From NCBI RefSeq assembly GCF_033001325.1, contig NZ_CP133111.1, positions 3,860,501-3,924,500 of the forward strand: a stretch of 64,000 nt of DNA. Reading direction: 5' to 3'. This document shows positions 44,813 through 52,781 of this stretch, in pieces (position 1 is the stretch's first letter; every line of letters begins with the position of its first letter). Below the pieces are notes generated by a model. It searched no databases. It had not been told where the DNA came from and saw only the letters and a list, made by a program, of their open reading frames with translations. The position numbers and the translations under genes were made by a program. This stretch comes from Rhodopseudomonas sp. BAL398 (GTDB lineage: Bacteria; Pseudomonadota; Alphaproteobacteria; Rhizobiales; Xanthobacteraceae).

Positions 44813-45646
44813 TCATGCATTTTGGTTCATGTTAGAGTGGGCTACCGCCTCGCCATGCCCTTGCAGGATGCGGTTGGTGAAATCGGCGACACAGCGCAGC
44901 GTCGCCTCGGCGGCCTCGCGATGCGGCGAATGCGCGGCGCCCGGGATCATCGTCGCCTCGACCGGGCAGTAGCAGACCTCCTGGGCGATCTCGATCTGCA
45001 GCATGGTGCCGTAATGATCGTCTTCGCCCTGCAGGATCGCCACCGGCACCCGGATATAGGCGAGGAAATCCGAAATATCCCAAGCCCGGAATTTCGGATC
45101 GAGCCAGGCCCCGTTCCAGCCATAAAAGGCGTTGTCGACGTCGCGGTGCCAGCGCTTGAGCCTGCCGCGCAACTCGCCGCTCTCATAGGCCTGCTTGATG
45201 TCGACGATCGACGACACCGAAATCTCCTCGACCACGAAATGCGGCGCGATCATTACCACGCCGCGAATCCGGTGGTCCTGCACGCCGCCGGCATAGATCG
45301 CCGCGATCGAGCCGCCGTCGGAATGACCGATCAACAACCCGCGCCGAAACCCGATCGCATCGAGCACGCGCGGCAGCACCTTGAGCGCCTCGACATGCAT
45401 ATAGTCGAGCGGTCGCGGCAGCGACACCGAGCTCGACGCGCCATAGCCGGCGCGCGAATAGGCGAACACGCCGCAGCCGGTAGCGGCGGCGAGCCGGTCC
45501 GGAAACTCGCCCCACAACCCGGCCGACCCCAACCCCTCATGCAGCAGCACCAACGTCGGCGCGTCGGCGGGCAACGGCCCGACCATGCGATATTCAAGCC
45601 GCGCGGCGCCGATCTCGAGAAAGCCGGAGGGGGCGAGCGCAGTCAT
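44813..45646 (-). CDS. Alpha/beta-fold hydrolase in the box cluster
   Basis: A 277-residue hydrolase with LVLLHEGLGSAGLWGEFP (oxyanion region HEGLG), nucleophile elbow GLLIGHSDGGSIAAIYAGG, acid residue near VAILQGEDDHYGT, and catalytic His in IPGAAHSPHREAAE. There is no signal peptide. It could be a thioesterase or lactone/ester hydrolase that clears dead-end CoA esters or opens ring products (inference from neighbours boxC and benzoate-CoA ligase). The start at MTALAPS (45646) excludes residues encoded by the adjoining repeat. Confidence 0.87.
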   Translation of the reverse strand: MTALAPSGFLEIGAARLEYRMVGPLPADAPTLVLLHEGLGSAGLWGEFPDRLAAATGCGVFAYSRAGYGASSSVSLPRPLDYMHVEALKVLPRVLDAIGFRRGLLIGHSDGGSIAAIYAGGVQDHRIRGVVMIAPHFVVEEISVSSIVDIKQAYESGELRGRLKRWHRDVDNAFYGWNGAWLDPKFRAWDISDFLAYIRVPVAILQGEDDHYGTMLQIEIAQEVCYCPVEATMIPGAAHSPHREAAEATLRCVADFTNRILQGHGEAVAHSNMNQNA

Positions 45647-45695
45647 CGCCGCATCCACCCCGTCGTCTTGGAATCGGCGCGAGCGCCGCGCCTCT

Positions 45696-45856
45696 TCTCC
45701 CTCCCCCTTGCGGGGAGGGTGGCCCGGCGAAGCCGGGTCGGGTGGGGGGAGCCGCAAGCGCGGTGCCCGCCGCACCCCCACCCCGGCCTCCACGTGCTAA
45801 CAGCGCTACGCGCGGTTAGCACGCTCGGCCGACCCTCCCCGCAAGGGGGAGGGAGA
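45696..45856. repeat. Palindromic repeat, family E (copy in box operon)
   Basis: The left end CTCCCTCCCCCTTGCGGGG and the right end CCCCGCAAGGGGGAGGGAG are reverse complements. Between them are CCACCCCGGCC-type segments and a GTGCTAAC/GTTAGCAC hairpin. It fills the space between the ligase stop and the hydrolase start. A sister copy is at 51424-51578. Confidence 0.8.
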
Positions 45857-45915
45857 TATCGGCCGCCGCGATCCAAATGCTGGCCCGCAAGAATGGGTTG
45901 GGTTGCCATTGCCGC

Positions 45916-47472
45916 TTAGATCCCCGCCCCCTCGCGCAGCTTGAAGCGCTGGATTTTGCCGGTGGCGGTTTTGGGCAATTGCTCGACGACTTCGATCCAG
46001 CGCGGATATTTCCAGGCGCCGACCTTGTTCTTGACGTGCTCCTTCAGCGCCTCGAACAGCCCGTCGGTCGCGCTGCCCTCGCGCAGCACCACGAAGGCGC
46101 GCGGTTTCAGCAGCCCGTCGGTGTCTGCATCGGGCACCACCGCGGCTTCCAGCACGGCCGGATGGGTGATCAGCGCGCTTTCGACCTCGAAGGGCGACAC
46201 CCAGATGCCCGAGACCTTGAACATGTCGTCGGCGCGGCCGCAGAAGGTGTAGCGGCCCTCGGCGTCGCGGACATATTTGTCGCCGGTCCGGGTCCAGTGG
46301 CCCTCGAAGGTCTGCCGGCTCTTGCTGCGCTGATTCCAGTAGCCCTCGCCGGCCGATGGCGCGTCGACCAGCAATTCGCCGACCTCGCCGTCCTCGACCT
46401 CGGCGCCGGCCTCGTCGACCAGCCGCACCCGATAGCCCGGCACCGGCCGGCCGGAGCTGCCATATTTGATGTCGCCAGGCGCGTTGGACAGGAAGATGTG
46501 CAGCAGCTCGGTGGAGCCGACGCCGTCGAGAATGTCGGCGCCGAACCGCGCCTTCCACGCCAGCCCCACCGATTCCGGCAGCGCCTCGCCGGCCGAAGTG
46601 CAGATCCGCAACCGCGTGCCGGCGCTGGCGTCCTTGCACGCGGGATCGTTCAGCATCGCGGCGAACAAAGTCGGCACGCCGAAGAAGATGCTCGGATTAT
46701 AGCGCTGCAGCAGCGCAAACATCGTCGCCGGCGTCGGCCGCTCGGGATTGAGGACCGTGGTGGCGCCGACCGACATCGGGAAGGTCAGCGCATTGCCGAG
46801 GCCATAGGCGAAGAACAATTTCGCCGCCGACAGCCCGACATCGTCCTCGCGAATCCCCAGCACCTGCTTGGCATAGGTGTCGGCGGTCGCCGCGAGTGAG
46901 GCGTGCAGATGGCGCACGCCCTTCGGCATTCCGGTCGAGCCCGAGGAATACAGCCAGAACGCCGGCTCCTCCGCATGGGTCGCGACGGTCTCGAACGCAT
47001 CGCTTTCGCGCGCGATCTCATCGGAGAATTTCATGTGGCCATGGGCGTCGTCGCCCACCACCACGATCTGTTCGAGATTGGGCATCTGCCCGATCACATC
47101 CGCTACCATTGGCAGCAGCGCTTCGGAGACGAACAGCACCCGGGCGCGGCAATCGGCCAGCACATAGGCATATTGCTCGGCGGTCAGCAGCGTGTTCAGC
47201 GGCACCGGCACGATGCCGGCACGGATCGCGCCCAAAAACACCACCGGAAAGTCGACGGTGTCGAGCATGATCATCGCGACCCGCTCCTCGCGCCGCACGC
47301 CGAGCCGGCGCAGCAGATTGGCGAGCCGACGAGTCTGGGTCTGCAACGCCCCATAGCTCAGCTCGGACATCGTATCGGTAAAGGCGAGTTTGGCGCCGCG
47401 GCCATCGGCGACGTTGCGGTCGAGCAGCCAGCTCACCGCATTATACGACCCGGCGCCGCTCATGCCGTGCAT
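45916..47472 (-). CDS. Benzoate-CoA ligase (AMP-forming)
   Basis: A 518-residue ANL-superfamily ligase. Motifs are FWLYSSGSTGMPKGVRHLH (P-loop), GATTVLNPERPTPATMFALLQRYNPSIFFGVPTL, GVGSTELLHIFLSN, YTFCGRADDMFKVSGIWVSPFEVE (hinge) and the catalytic Lys in PKTATGKIQRFKLR. The HIFLSN sequence after GSTE and the overall match are benzoate-CoA-ligase-like. It adenylates benzoate, or a close aromatic acid, and forms the CoA thioester used by BoxB. It is divergent from boxR across an operator-like site. A second ATG lies three codons in. Confidence 0.9.
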   Translation of the reverse strand: MHGMSGAGSYNAVSWLLDRNVADGRGAKLAFTDTMSELSYGALQTQTRRLANLLRRLGVRREERVAMIMLDTVDFPVVFLGAIRAGIVPVPLNTLLTAEQYAYVLADCRARVLFVSEALLPMVADVIGQMPNLEQIVVVGDDAHGHMKFSDEIARESDAFETVATHAEEPAFWLYSSGSTGMPKGVRHLHASLAATADTYAKQVLGIREDDVGLSAAKLFFAYGLGNALTFPMSVGATTVLNPERPTPATMFALLQRYNPSIFFGVPTLFAAMLNDPACKDASAGTRLRICTSAGEALPESVGLAWKARFGADILDGVGSTELLHIFLSNAPGDIKYGSSGRPVPGYRVRLVDEAGAEVEDGEVGELLVDAPSAGEGYWNQRSKSRQTFEGHWTRTGDKYVRDAEGRYTFCGRADDMFKVSGIWVSPFEVESALITHPAVLEAAVVPDADTDGLLKPRAFVVLREGSATDGLFEALKEHVKNKVGAWKYPRWIEVVEQLPKTATGKIQRFKLREGAGI

Positions 47473-47516
47473 CGCGCGGTCTTTCTGATTGCCACGGCCA
47501 ACCCTCCCAGATTTTT

Positions 47517-47530
47517 TGTATTATAGTGCA
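47517..47530. promoter_or_regulatory. Candidate BoxR operator between ligase and boxR
   Basis: TGTA-TTATAG-TGCA differs by one base from TGCA-N6-TGCA. On the minus strand it overlaps a perfect TATAAT (the -10 for the ligase), so a bound repressor would block that promoter. The gap between the divergent genes is 148 bases and holds nothing else recognisable. Confidence 0.55.
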
Positions 47531-47620
47531 TAGGAAGCCACTGACCTTGCTTGCTGTCAATCCGCTGCGGCATTATGTTTCCGTCTGCCCTTCGGCAGCC
47601 ATTACGGGCGACCCGGCGAT

Positions 47621-48538
47621 ATGACTGAACCAATTGATCCCGAAACCGAATTTCTGGTCCAGCTGGGCCAGCGCGTGCGCACCATGCGGGCGCTGCGCGG
47701 GATGTCGCGCAAGGTGCTGGCGAAAGTCTCGGGAATCTCCGAGCGCTACATCGCGCAGCTGGAAAGCGGTAAGGGCAATGTCTCGATCGTGCTGCTGCGC
47801 CGGGTCTCGGACGCGATGGCGACGCCGCTGGAGGATCTGATTCCGTCGACCGATCCGACGATCGACTGGCCGGTGATCCGCGACCTGATCCGCCGCGCCA
47901 CGCCGGTCCAGATCGCCCATGCCAAGGACGTGCTGTCCGGGCTGGGGCGGCTCGGCGCCGGCGCGCGTCGCGAGGCGACGTTCTTCGGCATCGCGCTGAT
48001 CGGGCTGCGCGGCGCCGGCAAATCCACGCTGGGCAAAATGCTCGCCGACCATATCGGCTGGCGCTTTGTCGAATTGAACAAGGAGATCGAGCAGCAGAAC
48101 GGGCTGTCGGTCGCCGAGATCATCGCGCTCTACGGCCAGGAGGGCTTCCGGCGCATGGAGCAGGCCGCGCTGACCCAGCTGCTGTCGCGCAAGCAATTGA
48201 TGGTGCTGGCGACCGGCGGCGGCATCGTCTCCGAGCCGCTGACCTTCGACCAGGTGCTGTCATCGTTCTACAGCATCTGGGTCAAAGCCGATCCGGAGGA
48301 GCACATGGCGCGGGTGCGCGGCCAGGGCGATCTGCGCCCGATGGCCGACGACCGCGCCGCGATGCAGGAACTACGCACCATCCTGCAAAGCCGCGAGCCG
48401 CTCTACGCCCGCGCCTCCGCGGTGCTCGACACCGCCGGACTCCCGGTCGACCAGGCCGCCGCCAAGCTGATCGCAATGGTGGCCCCAGTGCTATGCCGCG
48501 ACGCCTGCGCCTTCGGCCTGCGCGACGCGGCGGTGTGA
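47621..48538 (+). CDS. boxR: BoxR/BzdR-type regulator (HTH fused to shikimate-kinase-like domain)
   Basis: A 305-residue protein. An XRE-type helix-turn-helix lies at residues ~14-70 (LGQRVRTMRALRGMSRKVLAKVSGISERYIAQLESGKGNVSI). A linker leads to a shikimate-kinase-like domain with P-loop GLRGAGKSTLG at ~128-138 and LATGGGIVSE. This fusion is specific to the BzdR/BoxR family, where benzoyl-CoA binds the kinase-like domain and relieves repression. It is divergent from the ligase-hydrolase-boxC-boxB operon. Confidence 0.95.
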   Translation: MTEPIDPETEFLVQLGQRVRTMRALRGMSRKVLAKVSGISERYIAQLESGKGNVSIVLLRRVSDAMATPLEDLIPSTDPTIDWPVIRDLIRRATPVQIAHAKDVLSGLGRLGAGARREATFFGIALIGLRGAGKSTLGKMLADHIGWRFVELNKEIEQQNGLSVAEIIALYGQEGFRRMEQAALTQLLSRKQLMVLATGGGIVSEPLTFDQVLSSFYSIWVKADPEEHMARVRGQGDLRPMADDRAAMQELRTILQSREPLYARASAVLDTAGLPVDQAAAKLIAMVAPVLCRDACAFGLRDAAV

Positions 48539-48576
48539 TTGGCTCATTTTCCTGGCAAGCTGATCCGGCCATCACG

Positions 48577-48693
48577 GTCATTCCGGGGCGCGAGCCCATC
48601 GGGCGAGCGAACCCGGAATCTTGCGGCAAGGCCGAGCGCTTCAGCGAGATTCCGGGTTCGCTCGCAGCAAAGCTGCTCGCGCCCCGGAATGAC
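48577..48693. repeat. Palindromic repeat, family B (copy 3)
   Basis: It begins GTCATTCCGGGGCGCGAGC and ends GCGCCCCGGAATGAC, with internal CGAACCCGGAATC / GATTCCGGGTTCG. It lies between the convergent boxR and livF genes and can fold over its whole 117-base length. Confidence 0.8.
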
Positions 48694-48861
48694 CGCATTG
48701 ATCGGTGGGGCGTACTGCGCTGCGTCCGGGGCACGTAACGCCCGGCCATAGGCCGTCGAACCTGAGCATCCGTGTCCCGGGCGCGATGCGGCACGCAGTG
48801 CCGCTTCGCAGAACCGGGACCCCGGTTCAAGCGCCGGCAACAACAGCGGGGCCCCGGCTCT

Positions 48862-48899
48862 GCAGTGCATTACGCCGCAAGCGCGGCGTAATGCACTGC
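48862..48899. repeat. Perfect 17-bp inverted repeat downstream of livF
   Basis: GCAGTGCATTACGCCGC (48862-48878) and GCGGCGTAATGCACTGC (48883-48899) are exact reverse complements around AAGC. The surrounding 48710-48912 holds repeated GTCCGGGGCACG (48726 and 48900), suggesting a further repeat element with this hairpin inside. It ends 17 bases from the livF stop, so it may terminate or protect the liv transcript. Confidence 0.75.
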
Positions 48900-48916
48900 G
48901 TCCGGGGCACGGCACA

Positions 48917-49627
48917 TCACACCCCGAGATGCCGCTCCAGCAGCTCCGGCTGCGCGGCGAGCGCCGTGGGTGCGCCGTCGAACACCACCGCGCCCTTGGC
49001 CAGCATCACGATGCGGTCGGCGATCGCCGACAGGCTGCGGAAATCCTTGTCGACCACGATGGTGGCGATGCCTTCGCGCTTGATCACCCCGAGGGTGCGC
49101 CAGATTTCCTGCGCCATTTTCGGCGCCAGGCCCTCGGTGGCCTCGTCGATCAGCAGCAGATCCGGATTGGTCATCAGCGCGCGGCCGATCGTCAGCATCT
49201 GCTGCTCACCGCCGGACAATTGATGCCCGCCATTGGCGCGGCGCTCATGCAGGCGCGGAAACAGTTCGAAGATCCGCGGCAGCGTCCAGGTCAGACGGCC
49301 GTCGGCGCTTGGCCGCGCCGCCATTGTGAGATTCTCGACCACGTTCAGCGCGCCGAAAATGCCGCGCCCCTCCGGCACCAGAGCGACGCCGAGCCGCGCG
49401 ATCGCCTCGGGCGCAGCGCCTGCGATATCGTGGCCGTGGAACACCCGCCCGCCGCGACAATCCGGCACCAGCCCCATCAGCGCGCGCAACAGCGTGGTCT
49501 TGCCCATGCCGTTGCGGCCGATCAGCGCGACCTGTTCGCCGCGCCCGACCGCGAGCTCGACGCCGTGCAGGATCTGGCTCGCGCCATAAAACGCGTCGAG
49601 CCCGCTCGCCCGCAACAACGCGCTCAT
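48917..49627 (-). CDS. livF: Liv-type ABC importer ATPase, LivF-like
   Basis: A 236-residue ATPase: LDAFYGASQILHGVELAVGRGEQVALIGRNGMGKTTLLRALMGL (Walker A), VPEGRGIFGALNVVENL, LSGGEQQMLTIGRALMTNPDLLLIDEATEGLAP (signature and Walker B). The EGRGIF and EATEGLAP phrases are typical of LivF. One deviation is VVDKDFRSLSA in place of the usual VEQ/H-loop histidine, so the switch His appears replaced by Lys or Asp. Last gene of the importer operon, overlapping livG by ATGA. Confidence 0.92.
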   Translation of the reverse strand: MSALLRASGLDAFYGASQILHGVELAVGRGEQVALIGRNGMGKTTLLRALMGLVPDCRGGRVFHGHDIAGAAPEAIARLGVALVPEGRGIFGALNVVENLTMAARPSADGRLTWTLPRIFELFPRLHERRANGGHQLSGGEQQMLTIGRALMTNPDLLLIDEATEGLAPKMAQEIWRTLGVIKREGIATIVVDKDFRSLSAIADRIVMLAKGAVVFDGAPTALAAQPELLERHLGV

Positions 49628-50382
49628 GCGGCGTCTCCGTGATTGCCGAGATAAGCCTCGCGCACCAGAGGATGCAGCCGCACCTCGGCCGGCGCTCCGC
49701 TGGCGATGACGCGGCCGTCATGCATCACCGTCAGCCGATCGGCTAGTTCGAACACCGCGTCCATGTCGTGCTCGACGATCAGCACCGCGCGCCCGACTTT
49801 CAGCGCCGCGATCAGCGCGATGATGGCGCGGGCCTCGGCCTGGCCCATGCCGGCCAGCGGCTCGTCGAGCAGGATGATTTTCGGATCGGTCGCCAGCACC
49901 ATCGCGATCTCGAGCTGGCGCTGCTCGCCATGGCTGAGCAGATCGGCGATGACCTGGTCGCGGCCGACCAGTCCGACGCTGGCAATCGCCGCGCCGGCGC
50001 GTCGGTTGATATCATCATGGCCGGCCACGCCGCCGAACATCTTGAGCGGCGCGCGGGAGCGCGCCTGCGCGGCGAGGCGGACATTTTCATGCACGGTGAA
50101 GCGCGGGAAGATCGTGGTCTTCTGATAGGCACGGCCCAGCCCAGCGCGAGCGCGCTGGTCCGGCGCCAGCCGGGTGATGTCGGTGTCGCCCAGCATGATG
50201 CTACCGGCATTGACGATCAATTCACCGGACAGCAGATTGATCAGCGTCGATTTGCCGGCACCATTAGGGCCGATCACGGCGTGAACCTCATCGGCATGGA
50301 CATCGATCGACGCATCCGACACCGCGCGGACGCCGCCGAATTGCTTGCGCAGACCCTTGGCGCGCAGCGCTATCTCAGCCAT
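49624..50382 (-). CDS. livG: Liv-type ABC importer ATPase, LivG-like
   Basis: A 252-residue ATPase: KGLRKQFGGVRAVSDASIDVHADEVHAVIGPNGAGKSTLINLLSG, LGRAYQKTTIFPRFTVHENVRLAAQARS, LSHGEQRQLEIAMVLATDPKIILLDEPLAGMGQAEA and VEHDMDAVFELADRLTVMHDGRVIASG. The LSHGEQRQLE signature and the VEHDMD H-loop are LivG features. The start at MAEIALRA (50382) overlaps the livM end by 8 bases. Confidence 0.93.
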   Translation of the reverse strand: MAEIALRAKGLRKQFGGVRAVSDASIDVHADEVHAVIGPNGAGKSTLINLLSGELIVNAGSIMLGDTDITRLAPDQRARAGLGRAYQKTTIFPRFTVHENVRLAAQARSRAPLKMFGGVAGHDDINRRAGAAIASVGLVGRDQVIADLLSHGEQRQLEIAMVLATDPKIILLDEPLAGMGQAEARAIIALIAALKVGRAVLIVEHDMDAVFELADRLTVMHDGRVIASGAPAEVRLHPLVREAYLGNHGDAA

Positions 50383-51376
50383 GACCGGCCTCCGGCGCGG
50401 CCTTGGGGGCCGCGGGTTGCGGCTTGCGCGGCCCGACCAGCATCGGCCACAGCTGCCGCACGCCATTCGGCAGCGCCAGCACGATCGCGATCACGATCAG
50501 CCCCTCGGCGAGTTTCCATTGCGCCAGATTAGCCTTCAGCACTTCTTCCAGCCCAATCAGCACCAGCGCGCCGAGCAGCGGGCCGGTGACGGTTTGCAGC
50601 CCGCCGATCAGCACCATCACCAGCACCGTCGCCGATTGATGCCAGCCCAGCATTTCAGGCGCGACGAAGCCGAACTGCACCGCGGCGAGATAGCCCGAGA
50701 CGCCGGCCAGCGCCCCCGAAATGGTGAAGGCAATCAGGCGGATCCGGAAGATCGGAAAGCCGAGCGAGCGGGCGCGGCGCTCATTGGCGCGCGCCGCCGC
50801 CAGCGCGTGGCCGAACGGCGAGCGCGCCAGCATGGTGAGAATGGCGATCACCGCGACGGTGAAGCCCAGCACCAAAAAGTAGAAGGCCAGCGGCCGATCG
50901 AGATCGAGCAGCTGATGCCCCGCGATGCCGATCACCGGCTTGACGTTGATGAAGGCGCCGTCGGAGCCGCCGGCCACGCCGGTGTCGTGAAAGAAGAAAT
51001 ACAGCATCTCGCCGAAGGCCAGCGTCACCATGATGAAATAGACGCCGCGGGTGCGCAGCGCCAAAGCGCCGATCAGCAGCGCGGCGAGCGCTGAAGCCAG
51101 CACTGCCAGCGGCAGCGTCAGCAGCAGCGAGGCGGCGTCATATTTCGGCGAGGTCAGCGCCAGGACGTAGCCGGCGAGACCAAAGAACGCCGCATGGCAC
51201 AGCGAGACCAGCCCGCCCTGCCCCACCGCGAGATTCAGCGCCATCGCCAGCATGCCGATGATCAGCGCCTTGCTGGCGAACTGGGTGTAGTAGGTCGGCA
51301 CCCAAAACGGCAGCGCGATCGCGGCGGCAAGGCACATCGCGGCGAGGAGCCATGGTTTCAGCGCGGCGCGGCTCAT
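50375..51376 (-). CDS. livM: Liv-type ABC importer permease, LivM-like
   Basis: A permease of about 333 residues and 9-10 spans. LivM landmarks are KALIIGMLAMALNLAVGQGGLVSLCHAAFFGLAGYVLAL, TRGVYFIMVTLAFGEMLYFFFHDT, GHALAAARANERRARSLGFPIFRIRLIAFTISGALAGVSGYLAAV and GGLQTVTGPLLGALVLIGLEEVL. The ATG at 51376 is used. A GTG seven codons upstream (51397) is possible, and neither has a strong binding site. The C-terminus is Pro/Ala-rich. Confidence 0.92.
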   Translation of the reverse strand: MSRAALKPWLLAAMCLAAAIALPFWVPTYYTQFASKALIIGMLAMALNLAVGQGGLVSLCHAAFFGLAGYVLALTSPKYDAASLLLTLPLAVLASALAALLIGALALRTRGVYFIMVTLAFGEMLYFFFHDTGVAGGSDGAFINVKPVIGIAGHQLLDLDRPLAFYFLVLGFTVAVIAILTMLARSPFGHALAAARANERRARSLGFPIFRIRLIAFTISGALAGVSGYLAAVQFGFVAPEMLGWHQSATVLVMVLIGGLQTVTGPLLGALVLIGLEEVLKANLAQWKLAEGLIVIAIVLALPNGVRQLWPMLVGPRKPQPAAPKAAPEAGHG

Positions 51377-51423
51377 GGCAGTGCGATCGCCGGACACCGA
51401 CGCTCAGGCACGGCGGCGGTGGG

Positions 51424-51578
51424 CTCCCTCCCCCTTGCGGGGAGGGTCGGCCGAGCGACGGCGATGCATCGCATCGCCGGACGCGGAGGCCGGGGTGGGG
51501 GTGGCCCCGGGCGCAGTGCTCGCGGAACCCCCACCCGGCCGGCCTTCGGCCGTCCACCCTCCCCACAAGGGGGAGGGA
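51424..51578. repeat. Palindromic repeat, family E, inside the liv operon
   Basis: CTCCCTCCCCCTTGCGGGG at the left and CCCCACAAGGGGGAGGGA at the right are near-exact inverted copies. Central CCGGGGTGGGGGTGG pairs with CCCCCACCCGG. It occupies most of the 274-base gap between livH and livM, which are otherwise co-directional operon partners. It is a sister of the copy at 45696. Confidence 0.8.
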
Positions 51579-51650
51579 ATGTCCACGCGGCGGCCGCATC
51601 GGGAAGATGCGCTCGGGCCGTCCTTGCGATGAAAGTGGAAGCCATCGCGC

Positions 51651-52523
51651 TCAGACCTCCCGCCGGCCGAGGATGCCGTTGGGGCGCCACAGCAGCACCA
51701 GCGCCATCAGCAGATAGATCAGGATGCCCGAGACGCTGGGGAAGAACACTTTGCCCAAGGTGTCGGTGAGGCCGATCAGCAGCGCGCCGATCGCGGCCCC
51801 CGCCACCGAGCCGATGCCGCCCAGCACCACCACCACGAAGGACAGGATCAGCATGCCGTCGCCCATGCCGGGAAACACCGTGGAGATCGGCGCGATCACG
51901 ATGCCGCCGAGCGCCGCCAGCGCGATTCCTATGGCGAAGACGTAGCGATTCACCGAGTCGTAATTGATGCCGAGCACCCGAATCATTTCGCGGTTCTCGG
52001 CACCGGCGCGCACGATCATGCCGATCTTGGTGCGGGTGATGACCACGAAGATCAGCAAGGCGATCGCCAGGCAGAACACGCAGATCGCCAGCCGATACAC
52101 CGGATAGGACAGATTGTCGGTGAGCTGAATCGAGCCGGCGAGCCAGGCCGGCGGCGCCACCGCGTGGACGTCCTTGCCGAACAGCATTTCGCGCACCTCG
52201 TCGATCACCAGGATCAGTCCGAACGACAGCAGCACCTGGGCCAGATGATCGCGGCCATAGAGCCTGCGGATGAAGACGTTTTCCAAAAGCAGCCCGACCG
52301 CAAAGGCGATCGCCACCCCGGCCAGCATGGCGATCAGGAAATTGCCGGTCACGGCAGCGATCCAATAAGCGAGGTAAGCCCCCAGCATATAGAACGCGCC
52401 ATGAGCGAGATTGATCACGCCGAGAATCCCGAACACCAGCGTCAGCCCGCTGGCGACCAGAAACAGCACCATGCCGTATTGAATGGCATTCAACAGCTGA
52501 ACGCCGAAAGTGATGAGGTCCAT
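51651..52523 (-). CDS. livH: Liv-type ABC importer permease, LivH-like
   Basis: A 290-residue permease with about eight spans: QLLNAIQYGMVLFLVASGLTLVFGILGVINLAHGAFYMLGAYLAY (classical LivH N-terminus), LAQVLLSFGLILVIDEV, RTKIGMIVRAGAENREMIRVLGINYDSVNRYVFAIGIALAALGGIV and VVVVLGGIGSVAGAAIGALLIG. It forms the channel with LivM. It follows the binding-protein gene after a 258-base gap that contains a family A repeat. Confidence 0.94.
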   Translation of the reverse strand: MDLITFGVQLLNAIQYGMVLFLVASGLTLVFGILGVINLAHGAFYMLGAYLAYWIAAVTGNFLIAMLAGVAIAFAVGLLLENVFIRRLYGRDHLAQVLLSFGLILVIDEVREMLFGKDVHAVAPPAWLAGSIQLTDNLSYPVYRLAICVFCLAIALLIFVVITRTKIGMIVRAGAENREMIRVLGINYDSVNRYVFAIGIALAALGGIVIAPISTVFPGMGDGMLILSFVVVVLGGIGSVAGAAIGALLIGLTDTLGKVFFPSVSGILIYLLMALVLLWRPNGILGRREV

Positions 52524-52625
52524 TCAGTTCGGCTTCCATTGAAGTTGTCACTCCGGAGCGCGCGCAGCATGGACTGCGTACGAAACCGAAGCCGCGATGC
52601 TTGTTATTATCATCGCCCTCTCGAC

Positions 52626-52715
52626 GTCATGGCCGGGCTTGTCCCGGCCATCCACGCCTTGATTGCGGCCAACGCGTGGATGCCCGGCACGAGGCCGGGC
52701 AGGACGAACGAGAGG
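52626..52715. repeat. Palindromic repeat, family A (copy 2)
   Basis: GTCATGGCCGGGCTTGTCCCGGCCATCCACGCC at the left is mirrored by GGCGTGGATG-type sequence (GCGTGGATGCCCGGC) and GAGGCCGGGCAGGACGA at the right. It matches the copy at 133-270 without that copy's insertion. It lies between livK-like and livH genes, a third element within or beside the importer operon. Confidence 0.75.
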
Positions 52716-52781
52716 CGCTTCTCCTTGGCACGCTCCGCCAAGACGATGCGGGTTCGACGCAATTGTCCGTCGAACCGATAT

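Noticed and set aside
48282..48915. Frames across the boxR end and the following repeats
   Set aside because: They run through palindromic repeats, which explains their near-symmetric Arg/Pro-rich translations on both strands.
41333..51578. Possible CRISPR or insertion sequence in the repeat-rich box/liv region
   Set aside because: The repeats are single palindromes of several families, not regularly spaced; there is no transposase frame and no flanking target duplication that I could see.
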